Origin: Cognataquiflexum rubidum
Lineage (GTDB): Bacteria; Bacteroidota; Bacteroidia; Cytophagales; Cyclobacteriaceae
Direction: 5' to 3'
Length of the DNA: 46,390 nt
Assembly (NCBI RefSeq): GCF_022538115.1
Contig: NZ_JAKZAL010000031.1
Location: 1 to 46,390, forward strand
The notes below the pieces were generated by a model that saw only the letters and a program-made list of their open reading frames with translations, did not search any database and was not told where the DNA came from. This document shows positions 7,852 through 16,190 of this stretch, piece by piece (the stretch's first letter is position 1; every line of letters starts with the position of its first letter). The position numbers and the translations under genes are program-made.

Positions 7852-10800
7852 ATGCTTAATAAAACAATAAAATTCTTTCTTGAAAACAAACTGGTCACGG
7901 TGATCCTTTTGGTACTCGTAGTCCTTTGGGGAATTGTCGTCGCTCCGTTCAACTGGAATACCGGTTTCCTTCCCAATGACCCTGTTCCTGTGGATGCGAT
8001 TCCTGATATCGGAGAAAACCAACAGATTGTTTTTACCGAATGGATGGGACGCTCACCCCAAGATGTGGAGGATCAGATTACTTATCCTCTGACCACCTCC
8101 CTTTTGGGTATGCCAGGTGTGAAGACCATCCGAAGCACTTCCATGTTTGGATTTTCTTCGATCTACATCATTTTTGAAGAAGACATTGAATTCTATTGGA
8201 GCCGTTCGAGGATACTGGAAAAGCTCAATTCCCTGCCTTCAGGCTTGTTGCCAGAAAGTGTGCAGCCCAAGTTAGGGCCTGATGCCACAGGTTTGGGACA
8301 AGTTTATTTTTACACTTTGGAAGGCAGGGATGAAAAAGGGAATCCTGTCGGAGGATGGGATTTGAATGAACTGAGAAGTATTCAGGATTTTTATGTGAAG
8401 TATGGACTTGCCGGGACAGCAGGTGTGGCGGAGGTGGCCACCATTGGTGGACATGTTAAAGAATATCAGGTTGACCTGGATCCGGTGGCTTTGAAAGCCC
8501 ACAATGTCACCATGATGGAAGTGATGAATGCCATCAAGCAATCCAACCTGGATATCGGGGCCAATACCATGGAAATCAACCAAGTGGAATACATCGTCCG
8601 TGGTTTGGGATATGTCAAATCCTTGGAAGACATCGAATTGGCAGTAGTGAAAGTAAGTAACAACGTCCCCCTTAGGATCAAGGACATTGCCAAAGTAAAC
8701 ATCGGTCCGGCGAGTAGGGCAGAAAGGGCGATCTTGGATAAAGGCGGCGCTGAAGCAGTCGGTGGTGTTGTCGTGGCCCGCTATGGAGACAATCCACTTC
8801 AGGTGATCGATGCGGTCAAATCCAAAATTGAAGAAATTACACCAGGCCTTCCAAGCAAAACACTGGCAGACGGAACGGTTTCCAAAGTCACAATTGTTCC
8901 TTTTTATGACCGTTCGGGCCTGATCAAAGAAACCCTCAACACTCTTAATGAAGCCATTATCCTTCAGATACTCATCACGATCATTGTGATCATGGTGATG
9001 GTTTTTAACCTGAGAGCTTCCCTTCTGATTTCCGCTTTGTTGCCTTTGGCGGTGTTGATGTGCTTTATCATGATGAAGTATTTTGAGGTGGATGCCAATA
9101 TCGTGGCGCTTTCAGGAATCGCCATCGCGATCGGGACCATGGTCGATCTCGGGATTATCCTCAATGAAAATATTCTCAGACACATCGAAGAATCCGGCGG
9201 TCAAAAGACCAAACTTCAGGTTATCTATGAAGCGACTACGGAAGTGGCCTCGGCGATAGTCACAGCGGTGATGACTACCATTGTGAGCTTTTTGCCGGTA
9301 TTTACCTTACAGGCTGCGGAAGGAAAGCTCTTTGGGCCATTGGCCTACACCAAGACTTTTGCTTTGGTGGCTGCTTTGATTTTTACTTTGGTATTTATGC
9401 CGGCTTTTGCGCATTGGGTTTTTGGCACCAATGTCAAATCCAAGTCCTACAAAAACATACTCAATTTTGCCTTGCTTCTGTTGGGCTTCGTCTTGCTCTT
9501 TTTCTTTGCCTGGGCAGGATTGGTATTGACCGCCTTTGCCATCAATAACCTTGTTCATGCCTATTTTCCAGAAAAAACACAGCACGGAAAATACAAAGAA
9601 TGGGCTTCGATGGCCATTGCAGTGGTGGCAGTTTCTGTTTTGTTGGCGGAAATGTGGCGGCCATTGGGACTGAGTCAGTCCGTTTTTGTCAATTTTATTT
9701 TCATCGGGTTGGTGATTGGGCTGAACCTTGGCGGGTTTTCACTTTTCATCCGTTTTTATGCCCCGATTTTGAAATGGTGCCAAGAAAATACGAAGACATT
9801 TCTTGTGATACCTGCCTTCGTTATTTTCCTTGGGGTTAATATCTGGTTGGGATTTGGGAAGATTTTTGAATTTTCCGCCATTGCTTTTGATAAAATCGGA
9901 TGGAATGTCCGGACCACCTCGCTATGGTCCGGGTTGACGCATACTTTTCCGGGGATGGGAAAGGAATTTATGCCGGCTTTGAATGAAGGATCATTTTTGC
10001 TCATGCCAACGTCCATGCCGCATTCCGGGGTGGAGGCCAACATGCAGATCGTAAAGCAGTTGGATATGTTGGTTCAGGCGATTCCTGAAGTGGAGATGGT
10101 TGTCGGCAAAGCAGGGAGGGCCGAAAGTCCGCTTGACCCTGCACCGATGTCGATGTATGAGAATATCATCAATTACAAAACCGAATACCTCCAGGATCAA
10201 GATGCCCAAAAATTAAGATTCAAGACCGATGAGGATGGTTTTTTCCAATTAAATATAGAAGGGAAAGACTATTTGTATGACCGTGTCTCGGGTACTATCT
10301 GGGATAAGGATTTCAATTATTTGGAAGAAAATATAACCAAATCCATTGTCAAAGAAATCCAAAAGCACCTGATCCTGGACGAGAATAAAGGCCAATACTT
10401 CCGTCAGTGGCGGGATCAGATCAAATCTCCAGATGATATTTGGGATGAAATCCAACTCAGGACCTCCGGTATCCCCGGCGTTACCTCCGCTCCAAAACTC
10501 CAGCCTATCGAAACCAGGTTGGTGATGTTGCAAACAGGTATGCGGGCACCGATGGGCATGAAAGTATATGGGCCGGACTTGGAGACGATTGAGAATTTCA
10601 GTTTACAACTTGAAGACCTGCTTCAGGAAGTTCCTTCAGTCAAAGCGGAAGCGGTTTTTGCTGACAGGTCATTGGGCAAACCCTACTTGGAAGTGGATTT
10701 GGACCGAGTGGCTTTGGGCAGATATGGACTGAATGTCGCAGATGTGCAAGAGTTTATTGAAGTCGCTATCGGCGGGATGGCTCTAAGTACGACGGTCGAA

Positions 10801-11721
10801 GGACGGGAGCGCTATGCCATCCGTGCGAGATATGCAAGGGAGTACCGAGATGACCCCGATGTTTTAAAGAAAATCCTGGTCAATAGCCCAACCGGAGCTC
10901 AGATTCCTTTAGGTCAAATTGCCGAAATCACCTACCGCCCCGGTCCGATGATGATCAGGGGAGAAAATACCTTTTTGGTAGGCTATGTGATGTTTGACAA
11001 AAGGGATGGCTATGCAGAAGTCAATGTGGTAGAAAGTGCCAAAAACCTGCTGGATGAAAAAGTAAGAACCGGTGAACTTGTGGTTCCTGCCGGGGTTTCT
11101 TATGTTTTTTCGGGGAGTTATGAAAATCAGATCAGAGCCGAAAAGCGCCTTGCATTAGTCATTCCGCTGTGTTTGGCGGTGATATTCCTGATCCTTTATT
11201 TCCAGTTTAAGTCCACTGTACTCACCATGATGGTCTTTACAGCGATCGCAATGGCTTTTTCCGGAGGATTCATGATGCTGTGGTTATATGGTCAGAATTG
11301 GTTTTTTGACTTCAATTTCCTCGGAACCAATATGCGGGACTTGTTCCAGATGCGTACCGTCAATCTCAGCGTGGCAGTTTGGGTTGGATTCATAGCACTC
11401 TTTGGTATTGCGACGGATGATGGGGTAGTGATGGGAACCTACCTGACGCAGAGTTTTGACAAAGTCAATCCAACAACTGTTCCTGAAATCCGAAAGGCTG
11501 TATTGGAGGCCGGCTTGAAAAGAGTGAGGCCATGCCTGATGACCACGGCGACGACATTATTGGCCTTGTTACCCGTACTGACCAGCTCCGGCCGAGGTTC
11601 CGATATCATGATCCCGATGGCCATTCCGGCATTTGGAGGGATGGCGGTTGCTCTTATTTCGTTGTTTATTGTACCTGTTTTATATGGAAAATATAGGGAG
11701 ATTATGGTAAGGAATATTTGA
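7852..11721 (+). CDS. cusA: CusA/CzcA-type heavy-metal RND efflux pump
   Basis: A 1289-residue inner-membrane RND transporter of the heavy-metal (HME) class, which exports metal ions from periplasm or cytosol through a trimeric pump powered by protons. Seen: the N-terminal membrane anchor, the HME signature VDAIPDIGENQQIV, TM4 motif GTMVDLGIILNEN with Asp432, and TM10 motif GIATDDGVVMG with Asp1189-Asp1190. It is about 250 residues longer than E. coli CusA: extra hydrophobic segments lie around residues 540-680 and an extra soluble stretch near 770-880. Met-rich patches (LLMPTSMPHS, VMLQTGMRAPMGMKV) favour Cu(I)/Ag(I) over divalent metals. The last base pair of the stop codon is the first part of a downstream repeat array. 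Confidence 0.95.
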   Translation: MLNKTIKFFLENKLVTVILLVLVVLWGIVVAPFNWNTGFLPNDPVPVDAIPDIGENQQIVFTEWMGRSPQDVEDQITYPLTTSLLGMPGVKTIRSTSMFGFSSIYIIFEEDIEFYWSRSRILEKLNSLPSGLLPESVQPKLGPDATGLGQVYFYTLEGRDEKGNPVGGWDLNELRSIQDFYVKYGLAGTAGVAEVATIGGHVKEYQVDLDPVALKAHNVTMMEVMNAIKQSNLDIGANTMEINQVEYIVRGLGYVKSLEDIELAVVKVSNNVPLRIKDIAKVNIGPASRAERAILDKGGAEAVGGVVVARYGDNPLQVIDAVKSKIEEITPGLPSKTLADGTVSKVTIVPFYDRSGLIKETLNTLNEAIILQILITIIVIMVMVFNLRASLLISALLPLAVLMCFIMMKYFEVDANIVALSGIAIAIGTMVDLGIILNENILRHIEESGGQKTKLQVIYEATTEVASAIVTAVMTTIVSFLPVFTLQAAEGKLFGPLAYTKTFALVAALIFTLVFMPAFAHWVFGTNVKSKSYKNILNFALLLLGFVLLFFFAWAGLVLTAFAINNLVHAYFPEKTQHGKYKEWASMAIAVVAVSVLLAEMWRPLGLSQSVFVNFIFIGLVIGLNLGGFSLFIRFYAPILKWCQENTKTFLVIPAFVIFLGVNIWLGFGKIFEFSAIAFDKIGWNVRTTSLWSGLTHTFPGMGKEFMPALNEGSFLLMPTSMPHSGVEANMQIVKQLDMLVQAIPEVEMVVGKAGRAESPLDPAPMSMYENIINYKTEYLQDQDAQKLRFKTDEDGFFQLNIEGKDYLYDRVSGTIWDKDFNYLEENITKSIVKEIQKHLILDENKGQYFRQWRDQIKSPDDIWDEIQLRTSGIPGVTSAPKLQPIETRLVMLQTGMRAPMGMKVYGPDLETIENFSLQLEDLLQEVPSVKAEAVFADRSLGKPYLEVDLDRVALGRYGLNVADVQEFIEVAIGGMALSTTVEGRERYAIRARYAREYRDDPDVLKKILVNSPTGAQIPLGQIAEITYRPGPMMIRGENTFLVGYVMFDKRDGYAEVNVVESAKNLLDEKVRTGELVVPAGVSYVFSGSYENQIRAEKRLALVIPLCLAVIFLILYFQFKSTVLTMMVFTAIAMAFSGGFMMLWLYGQNWFFDFNFLGTNMRDLFQMRTVNLSVAVWVGFIALFGIATDDGVVMGTYLTQSFDKVNPTTVPEIRKAVLEAGLKRVRPCLMTTATTLLALLPVLTSSGRGSDIMIPMAIPAFGGMAVALISLFIVPVLYGKYREIMVRNI

Positions 11722-12012
11722 TATTTATTGATACTGGATATTGGTGGATATTGACCTGGGATTCAAGGCGTTTATTTTGGTTTAAAAGGAAGATTGGATA
11801 TTAATTGATATTGGATATTAAAAAAAGAATTGATATTAGTTGATACTGGATTTTAATGGATATTAATCTGATAATCAAGGTGTTTATTATGGTTTGAAAG
11901 GAAGATTGGATATTAATTGATACTGGATATTAAGAAAAGAATTGATATTAGTTGATACTGGATATTGGTGGATATTGATTTAGGAATCAAGGTGTTTGTT
12001 TGGTTTGAAATG
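11720..12012 (+). repeat. GATATT-rich tandem array, exact 112-bp period
   Basis: This array fills the 301-bp gap after cusA. The landmark CAAGG(C/T)GTTT starts at 11764, 11876 and 11988, giving two full 112-bp units plus partial units at both ends. Each unit has several GGATATT/TGATACTGG words followed by a tail close to GTTTATTTTGGTTTGAAAGG. The first unit supplies the last two bases of the cusA stop codon. I see no other gene or promoter in this gap. Confidence 0.85.
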
Positions 12013-12022
12013 AAGAATTTAT

Positions 12023-12415
12023 ATGGAAGAGAAAAAAGATTATATAAAACTTGAGGATTTGGAGGTATATAAATTGGCAAGAGAACTATCAAAAATGGGA
12101 TGGGCCATTTATTCCAAAATGACTTGGCAAACAAGAAAGATTATAGGTGACCAATTTATAGAATCAATTGATTCGATAGGGGCAAATATTGCGGAGTCTT
12201 ATGGTCGGTACCACTATTTGGACCGGATCCGTTTTTTATATAATAGCAGAGGTTCATTATTAGAGTCGATCAACCATTGGTTAAGCCTAATGGAAGAAAG
12301 GGAAATTATTTCAAAGGAAGAGTTTACTAATGTTAAAATGATTTCTGATAAACTATCACTTAAACTGAACAATTATATTCAATCAATTTACAATTCAAAA
12401 AAGGAATTGAAATGA
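12023..12415 (+). CDS. Four-helix-bundle protein (23S rRNA intervening-sequence protein family)
   Basis: A 130-residue, fully helical protein of the S23/IVP family, also related to the Avd accessory protein of diversity-generating retroelements. Seen: the family pattern LEVYKLARELS near the start, GDQFIESIDSIGANIAESYG in the second helix, RIRFLYNSRGSLLESINHW in the third, and a C-terminal helix rich in Lys. It is basic, and nucleic-acid binding is known for relatives. No reverse transcriptase is nearby. It interrupts the cusA-tolC pair, is preceded by a 112-bp tandem array and overlaps the next ORF by ATGA. Its position inside an inverted-repeat-bounded segment makes it look like cargo or driver of that segment rather than a pump component. 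Confidence 0.88.
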   Translation: MEEKKDYIKLEDLEVYKLARELSKMGWAIYSKMTWQTRKIIGDQFIESIDSIGANIAESYGRYHYLDRIRFLYNSRGSLLESINHWLSLMEEREIISKEEFTNVKMISDKLSLKLNNYIQSIYNSKKELK

Positions 12416-13923
12416 ACCTATTCAAATACATAAAATCCATTATTGGAAGGTTTGATGTCGGTCTTTCCGGCCAATATCCATCAATATCCACTATCTATAA
12501 ATATCTGATGTTTGCTGCATTGATGCTCAGTGGAAAAGTAAATTCCCAAACCTTAGATAACTACCTCGAAATAGCAGTTGAAAACAACCCTGGGATAAGG
12601 GCTTCCTTCAAAGGCTACGAGGCATCTTTGGAGAAGGTAAATCAGGCCAATTCATTGCCGGATCCGGAACTGAATGTCGGGTATTTTCTCAGACCGATGG
12701 AATTGCTCATGGGTAACCAAAGGGCGGAAGCTTCTGTCATGCAGATGTTTCCATGGTTTGGCATGCTCAAAACCCAAAAGGATGAAGCCACTTTGATGGC
12801 AGAGGCAAGGTACGAGGCTTTCAAAGAGGAGCGGAACAGGATGGTCTTGCAGGTGAAGGAGACGTATTTCCAACTGCAACAACTTGAAAATACCATTGCC
12901 ATCACCCAATCGAATCTCGAAATCCTGAAAAGTCTCGAACGGTTGGCCATCATCCGCTACCAAGGCGGAAATACCTCCGAAGCGGTGTCATCGGTAAGTT
13001 CGGCGGTCAGGAAACCTATTCAGATCCAATCTTCCGGAAGTTCTTCCGATGGCATGGGAATGGGAGGAGGCAGTTCGGCTACAGGTACAACCCCATCCAG
13101 TCCTTCCTCAGGAATGAACACCATGGGGGCTTCGGGCAGTTCAGGCAAATTGACCGATGTACTCAGACTTCAGGTTCAGATCAAAGCCCTCCAAAGCGAA
13201 CTGATCCAGATGGAGGTCAACAAAAAACCTTTGATCGCCAAATTCAACCAACTCTTGGGAGTCGAACAAACTGAAAAAATCAACCTTTCCGAGAAGTTCG
13301 ATCCGATCAACATTGCCGGATTGGAAGAACTGATGTTGGAAGGAATTCTGACAAACAATCCCATGGTGCTGATGCTGGAAAAAGAAAGTGAAGCCTATTG
13401 GAAACAAGCCCAAATGGCCAAACTGGAAGGACGACCGATGTTGGGTGCGGGTTTGAATTACATGGTTTTTTCTCCAAGACCTGAATCAGGAATGATCGGA
13501 GGAATGGATGGAATGGAATATATGCCTTCCGGAATGGGCAATAACATGTTTATGGTCATGGGAACGGTGACTCTACCCATTTACAGAAAAAAATACAAGT
13601 CGATGGAAACGGAGGCGATTTATTGGAGAGAATCCGCCATCAAGCAAAAAGAAGATCTTCAAAACAGCTTGGTCACAGAATTTGAAAGTGCTATAGCCCT
13701 GCTCAAAGATTCGCAGAGAAAACTTGATTTGCTGGAAGAGCAGATTGAACTGACCGAACAGACCATGGAACTTTCCGTGACTTCTTATGCGACTGACGGA
13801 AGTTCGTTTGAAGAGATTCTGAGTATCCAAAGGGAACTATTGGACTTTAGGCTTGATTTGCTCAATACCCAGATCGAGCAACAATTGAATTATGCAAGGC
13901 TTGAAGTCCTTTCGGGGTATTGA
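12412..13923 (+). CDS. TolC-family outer-membrane efflux protein (CusC-like) with Met-rich inserts
   Basis: A 503-residue outer-membrane factor that forms the exit duct for the CusA/CusB pump. The two halves carry the usual long coiled-coil helices (LEIAVENNPGIRAS...ANSLPDPELNVGY and the matching C-terminal repeat). Two Met/Gly/Ser-rich inserts stand out at about residues 199-246 (DGMGMGGG, MNTMGASG) and 358-383 (GGMDGMEYMPSGMG), which would suit Cu(I)/Ag(I) ligation. The first 32 residues of the long frame are encoded by repeat DNA (the inverted arm at 12471-12505). ATG 12508 gives a normal signal peptide, MFAALMLSGKVNSQ, and is probably the original start; the 12412 ATG overlaps the IVP stop and may be accidental or a coupled start. 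Confidence 0.9.
   Translation: MNLFKYIKSIIGRFDVGLSGQYPSISTIYKYLMFAALMLSGKVNSQTLDNYLEIAVENNPGIRASFKGYEASLEKVNQANSLPDPELNVGYFLRPMELLMGNQRAEASVMQMFPWFGMLKTQKDEATLMAEARYEAFKEERNRMVLQVKETYFQLQQLENTIAITQSNLEILKSLERLAIIRYQGGNTSEAVSSVSSAVRKPIQIQSSGSSSDGMGMGGGSSATGTTPSSPSSGMNTMGASGSSGKLTDVLRLQVQIKALQSELIQMEVNKKPLIAKFNQLLGVEQTEKINLSEKFDPINIAGLEELMLEGILTNNPMVLMLEKESEAYWKQAQMAKLEGRPMLGAGLNYMVFSPRPESGMIGGMDGMEYMPSGMGNNMFMVMGTVTLPIYRKKYKSMETEAIYWRESAIKQKEDLQNSLVTEFESAIALLKDSQRKLDLLEEQIELTEQTMELSVTSYATDGSSFEEILSIQRELLDFRLDLLNTQIEQQLNYARLEVLSGY
12471..12505 (-). repeat. Right inverted arm of the IVP element
   Basis: This is the reverse complement of 11720-11754 (31 of 35 identical), located 2 bp before the likely native start of the tolC-like gene. 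It lies in frame within the longer tolC-like ORF. Confidence 0.8.
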
Positions 13924-14030
13924 CGGATATTATTGGATATTAAATGATATTGAAAATGAATGATATTAATGGATACTGGATATTAATTGATATTAACTCT
14001 AAAACACGAGGCTTATTTGTTAAAACATGA
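13924..14030 (+). repeat. GATATT-rich repeat directly after the tolC-like gene
   Basis: Degenerate GGATATT/TGATATT words begin right at the tolC-like stop codon and run to about 13997. They are followed by GAGGCTTATTTGTTAAAAC, which resembles the tail of the 112-bp units after cusA. The 278-bp gap to cusB otherwise contains only the heptamer array. Confidence 0.75.
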
Positions 14031-14033
14031 CCA

Positions 14034-14138
14034 CATCGGTCATCCGACATCGGTCATCGGTCATCCGACATCGGTCATCGGTCATCCGACATCCGACATC
14101 GGTCATCGGTCATCCGACTTCGGACTTCCGTCTTCCGT
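14034..14138 (+). repeat. Heptanucleotide array, 15 x 7 bp
   Basis: Fifteen consecutive 7-mers follow the rule C(A/T)TC(C/G)G(A/T). With A = CATCGGT and B = CATCCGA the order is A B A A B A A B B A A B, ending with CTTCGGA, CTTCCGT, CTTCCGT and then CCAG. Adjacent A and B units give TCGG-TCAT-CCGA hairpins. The array ends 63 bp before the cusB start. Its tail (CCAG ... AGGGTTACTGGCAA to 14172) recurs at 32074-32105. Confidence 0.92.
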
Positions 14139-14201
14139 CCAGTTTGTAAAAGATAAAAGGGTTACTGGCAATAGAATACACAACCATTAAAACACGAAAC
14201 C

Positions 14202-15926
14202 ATGAATACAAGAAAAAATATCGTCATCATCATCTTAGGTTGCCTCCTTTTTGGAGGGGTTTTCGGGTGGATTATCAGAGGCGGAGGAGAGCCTGAAACA
14301 GAAAATCAGGAAGAGCTTGCCTCCGACGGGGAAACAATTTGGGTATCTCCCATGCATCCCCATATCCGCCAAAACGAACCCGGCAAATGCCCGATCTGCG
14401 GCATGGACCTCGTTCCGCTGTCACAATTCAGCGGTTCTACCAACGAATACCAATTGGAAATGACGCCTGAAGCCATGGCGCTTTCCAACGTCATGACGAC
14501 CAAAGTCACCTCAGGTGCTTCTGCCTCGAGGCTGCAACTGTCCGGCAAAATCCAACCCGATGAGCAAAGGATCAAAAGCCTTACCTCCAATTTTGCAGGA
14601 AGGATAGACAAGCTTTTTGTCAATTTTACCGGTCAAGAAGTGACCAAAGGACAAAAATTGGCCACCATCTACTCACCGGATTTGGTCAATGCCCAAAAAG
14701 AACTGTTGGAAGTGGCCAAGATCAAAGACCGTCAGCCGGCATTGTACCAAGCCGCCAAGGAAAAACTGCGCCTTTGGAAAATCTCGGAAGGGCAGATTGC
14801 GGAGATCGAAAAGAGCGGCGCCGTTCAGACTCAGTTTGACGTCTATACCGATGCATCGGGTATTGTGAGCGCAAGGAATGTTTCCTTGGGTGAATTTGTC
14901 AGCAGGGGTTCTGTCCTGTTTGAACTCATGGATTTGAGTCAGGTTTGGGTAATCATGGATGCGTATGAATCTGACTTGGCCGGAATCAAAAAGGGCGATA
15001 ATATCACTTTTCAGGCAGCCGCTTTCCCTGGAAAGGAATTCACAGGAAAGGTAACTTTTATTGATCCGACTTTGAATCCCGAAACAAGGACAGTCGGAAT
15101 CCGTGCGGAAGCTGTCAATACAGGCATGCAACTGAAGCCCGAGATGTTTGTCAGTGCCACGATCAAAACGTCCGCCACAGCCAAGTCGGGCCTGATGGTT
15201 CCTAAATCTGCCATCCTATGGACAGGGCCGCGGTCTGTGGTATATGTGCAGGTGGGCAACAGCGAATCCCCGGCTTTTGAAATGCGGGAAGTGACTTTGG
15301 GTGCGCGCTCTGGTGACGATTATATGGTGACCTCCGGTATCAGCGATGGAGATGAGGTAGTCAGCAACGGGGTTTTCGCGATAGATGCCGCAGCCCAACT
15401 CTCGGGAAAATACAGCATGATGCTGAGACCTGAGGCCAAAGCTGTTTCCCAGAATCAGGACGTTCCCGAGCAATTCCGTAAACAGCTTACCGCATTTGTA
15501 AAGAGTTATTTTACCATCAAAAATGCCCTTACTGCTTCCGATGTTGCTTCCGCCCAATCGGCGGTATCCAAATCTAAGGCCTCTTTGACCAAGGTAGAAA
15601 TGGGGCTTTTGGATGAAAAATCACACGATGTTTGGATGGGATTATTGAAACCGATCCAAGGAAGTCTGGACAAAATCCAAAGCACCAAAGACGTGGAAGT
15701 GCAGCGTTCCCATTTCGAAACACTCTCGGACAACCTGATTTCGGCAGTGGCTTATTTTGGTGTGGAGCAAAACACCGTCTACAAGCAATACTGCCCGATG
15801 GCCTTCAAAGACAAAGGGGCGTTTTGGCTGAGTGGAGAAAAGGAAATCAAAAACCCATATTTCGGGGAGGCGATGTTAAGTTGTGGGGAGGTGAAGGAAA
15901 TTTTTCAACCAATTGATTTGAATTAG
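14202..15926 (+). CDS. cusB: CusB-type periplasmic adaptor with heavy-metal-binding and DUF3347 domains
   Basis: A 574-residue membrane-fusion protein that links CusA to the outer-membrane duct and hands metal to the pump. Order of parts: N-terminal membrane anchor (IVIIILGCLLFGGVFGWII); a heavy-metal-binding domain at residues 47-72 with MHPHI and CPICGMDLVP; adaptor core with the lipoyl/barrel-sandwich segment beginning LQLSGKIQPDEQ and the beta-barrel ending near DGDEVVSNGVFAIDA; and a C-terminal DUF3347 domain (about residues 425-570) with YCPMAF and AMLSCGEVKEIF, another Cys/Met metal site. The gene order cusA-tolC-cusB differs from E. coli cusCFBA but is usual in Bacteroidota. The TAG stop uses the first G of a following GATATT array. 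Confidence 0.94.
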   Translation: MNTRKNIVIIILGCLLFGGVFGWIIRGGGEPETENQEELASDGETIWVSPMHPHIRQNEPGKCPICGMDLVPLSQFSGSTNEYQLEMTPEAMALSNVMTTKVTSGASASRLQLSGKIQPDEQRIKSLTSNFAGRIDKLFVNFTGQEVTKGQKLATIYSPDLVNAQKELLEVAKIKDRQPALYQAAKEKLRLWKISEGQIAEIEKSGAVQTQFDVYTDASGIVSARNVSLGEFVSRGSVLFELMDLSQVWVIMDAYESDLAGIKKGDNITFQAAAFPGKEFTGKVTFIDPTLNPETRTVGIRAEAVNTGMQLKPEMFVSATIKTSATAKSGLMVPKSAILWTGPRSVVYVQVGNSESPAFEMREVTLGARSGDDYMVTSGISDGDEVVSNGVFAIDAAAQLSGKYSMMLRPEAKAVSQNQDVPEQFRKQLTAFVKSYFTIKNALTASDVASAQSAVSKSKASLTKVEMGLLDEKSHDVWMGLLKPIQGSLDKIQSTKDVEVQRSHFETLSDNLISAVAYFGVEQNTVYKQYCPMAFKDKGAFWLSGEKEIKNPYFGEAMLSCGEVKEIFQPIDLN

Positions 15927-16188
15927 ATATTAGTGGATATTGGATATTAATGGATATTGGGTTTTGGGGATAGGTAGAGGTTTGGTGGAAATAGGGGGAA
16001 ATTGATATTTGTTGATATTGGATATTAATGGATATTGGGTTTTAGGAATAAGTTGAGGTTTGGTGGAAATAGGGGGAAATGGGTAATAGTGGATTTTGGA
16101 AATTAATGGATACCTGAATTCGATAGGAAAGTTGGGTTGGTTTTGAGGTAATATCAACCAATATCCAATATCAATGAATATCTGTATC
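15926..16188 (+). repeat. GATATT array after cusB with 78-bp tandem duplication and inverted end
   Basis: The array begins on the last base of the cusB stop. A 78-bp unit starting GGATATTAATGGATATTGGG occurs twice (from 15942 and 16020) and includes AGGTTTGGTGGAAATAGGGG. At 16156-16188 the same words run in reverse; this end matches 16004-16036 in reverse complement at 28 of 33 positions. The structure looks like the IVP element but contains no gene. A tail like that of the other arrays (GTTTATTGGTTTTGAAGGAAG) follows at 16198. Confidence 0.8.
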
Positions 16189-16190
16189 AC

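Larger units (their letters stand above)
11720..12505 (+). mobile_element. Candidate IVP-type element bounded by 35-bp inverted repeats
   Basis: The sequence at 11720-11754 is repeated in reverse complement at 12471-12505 with 31 of 35 matches. Between the arms lie the 112-bp array and a single four-helix-bundle (23S IVP family) gene. The element fills exactly the space between the cusA stop and a likely tolC-like ATG at 12508. There is no transposase and I see no target-site duplication, so mobility is inference from the layout and from the known 23S rRNA intervening sequences that carry this protein family between complementary ends. Confidence 0.5.

Noticed and set aside
12023-12415. Avd gene of a diversity-generating retroelement
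   Set aside because: Although Avd is in the same four-helix family, there is no reverse transcriptase and no template/variable repeat pair nearby; the repeats present are AT-rich tandem words.
13987-14190. Small protein with HIGHPTSV-type repeats
   Set aside because: It is the translation of the GATATT tail and heptamer array. The 7-bp period reads through all frames, there is no plausible fold, and its end abuts the cusB leader.
7215-16188. Metal-efflux cluster carried by an insertion sequence or integrative element
   Set aside because: No transposase, integrase, tRNA target or attachment-site duplication is seen. The repeats lie between genes rather than at the cluster ends.
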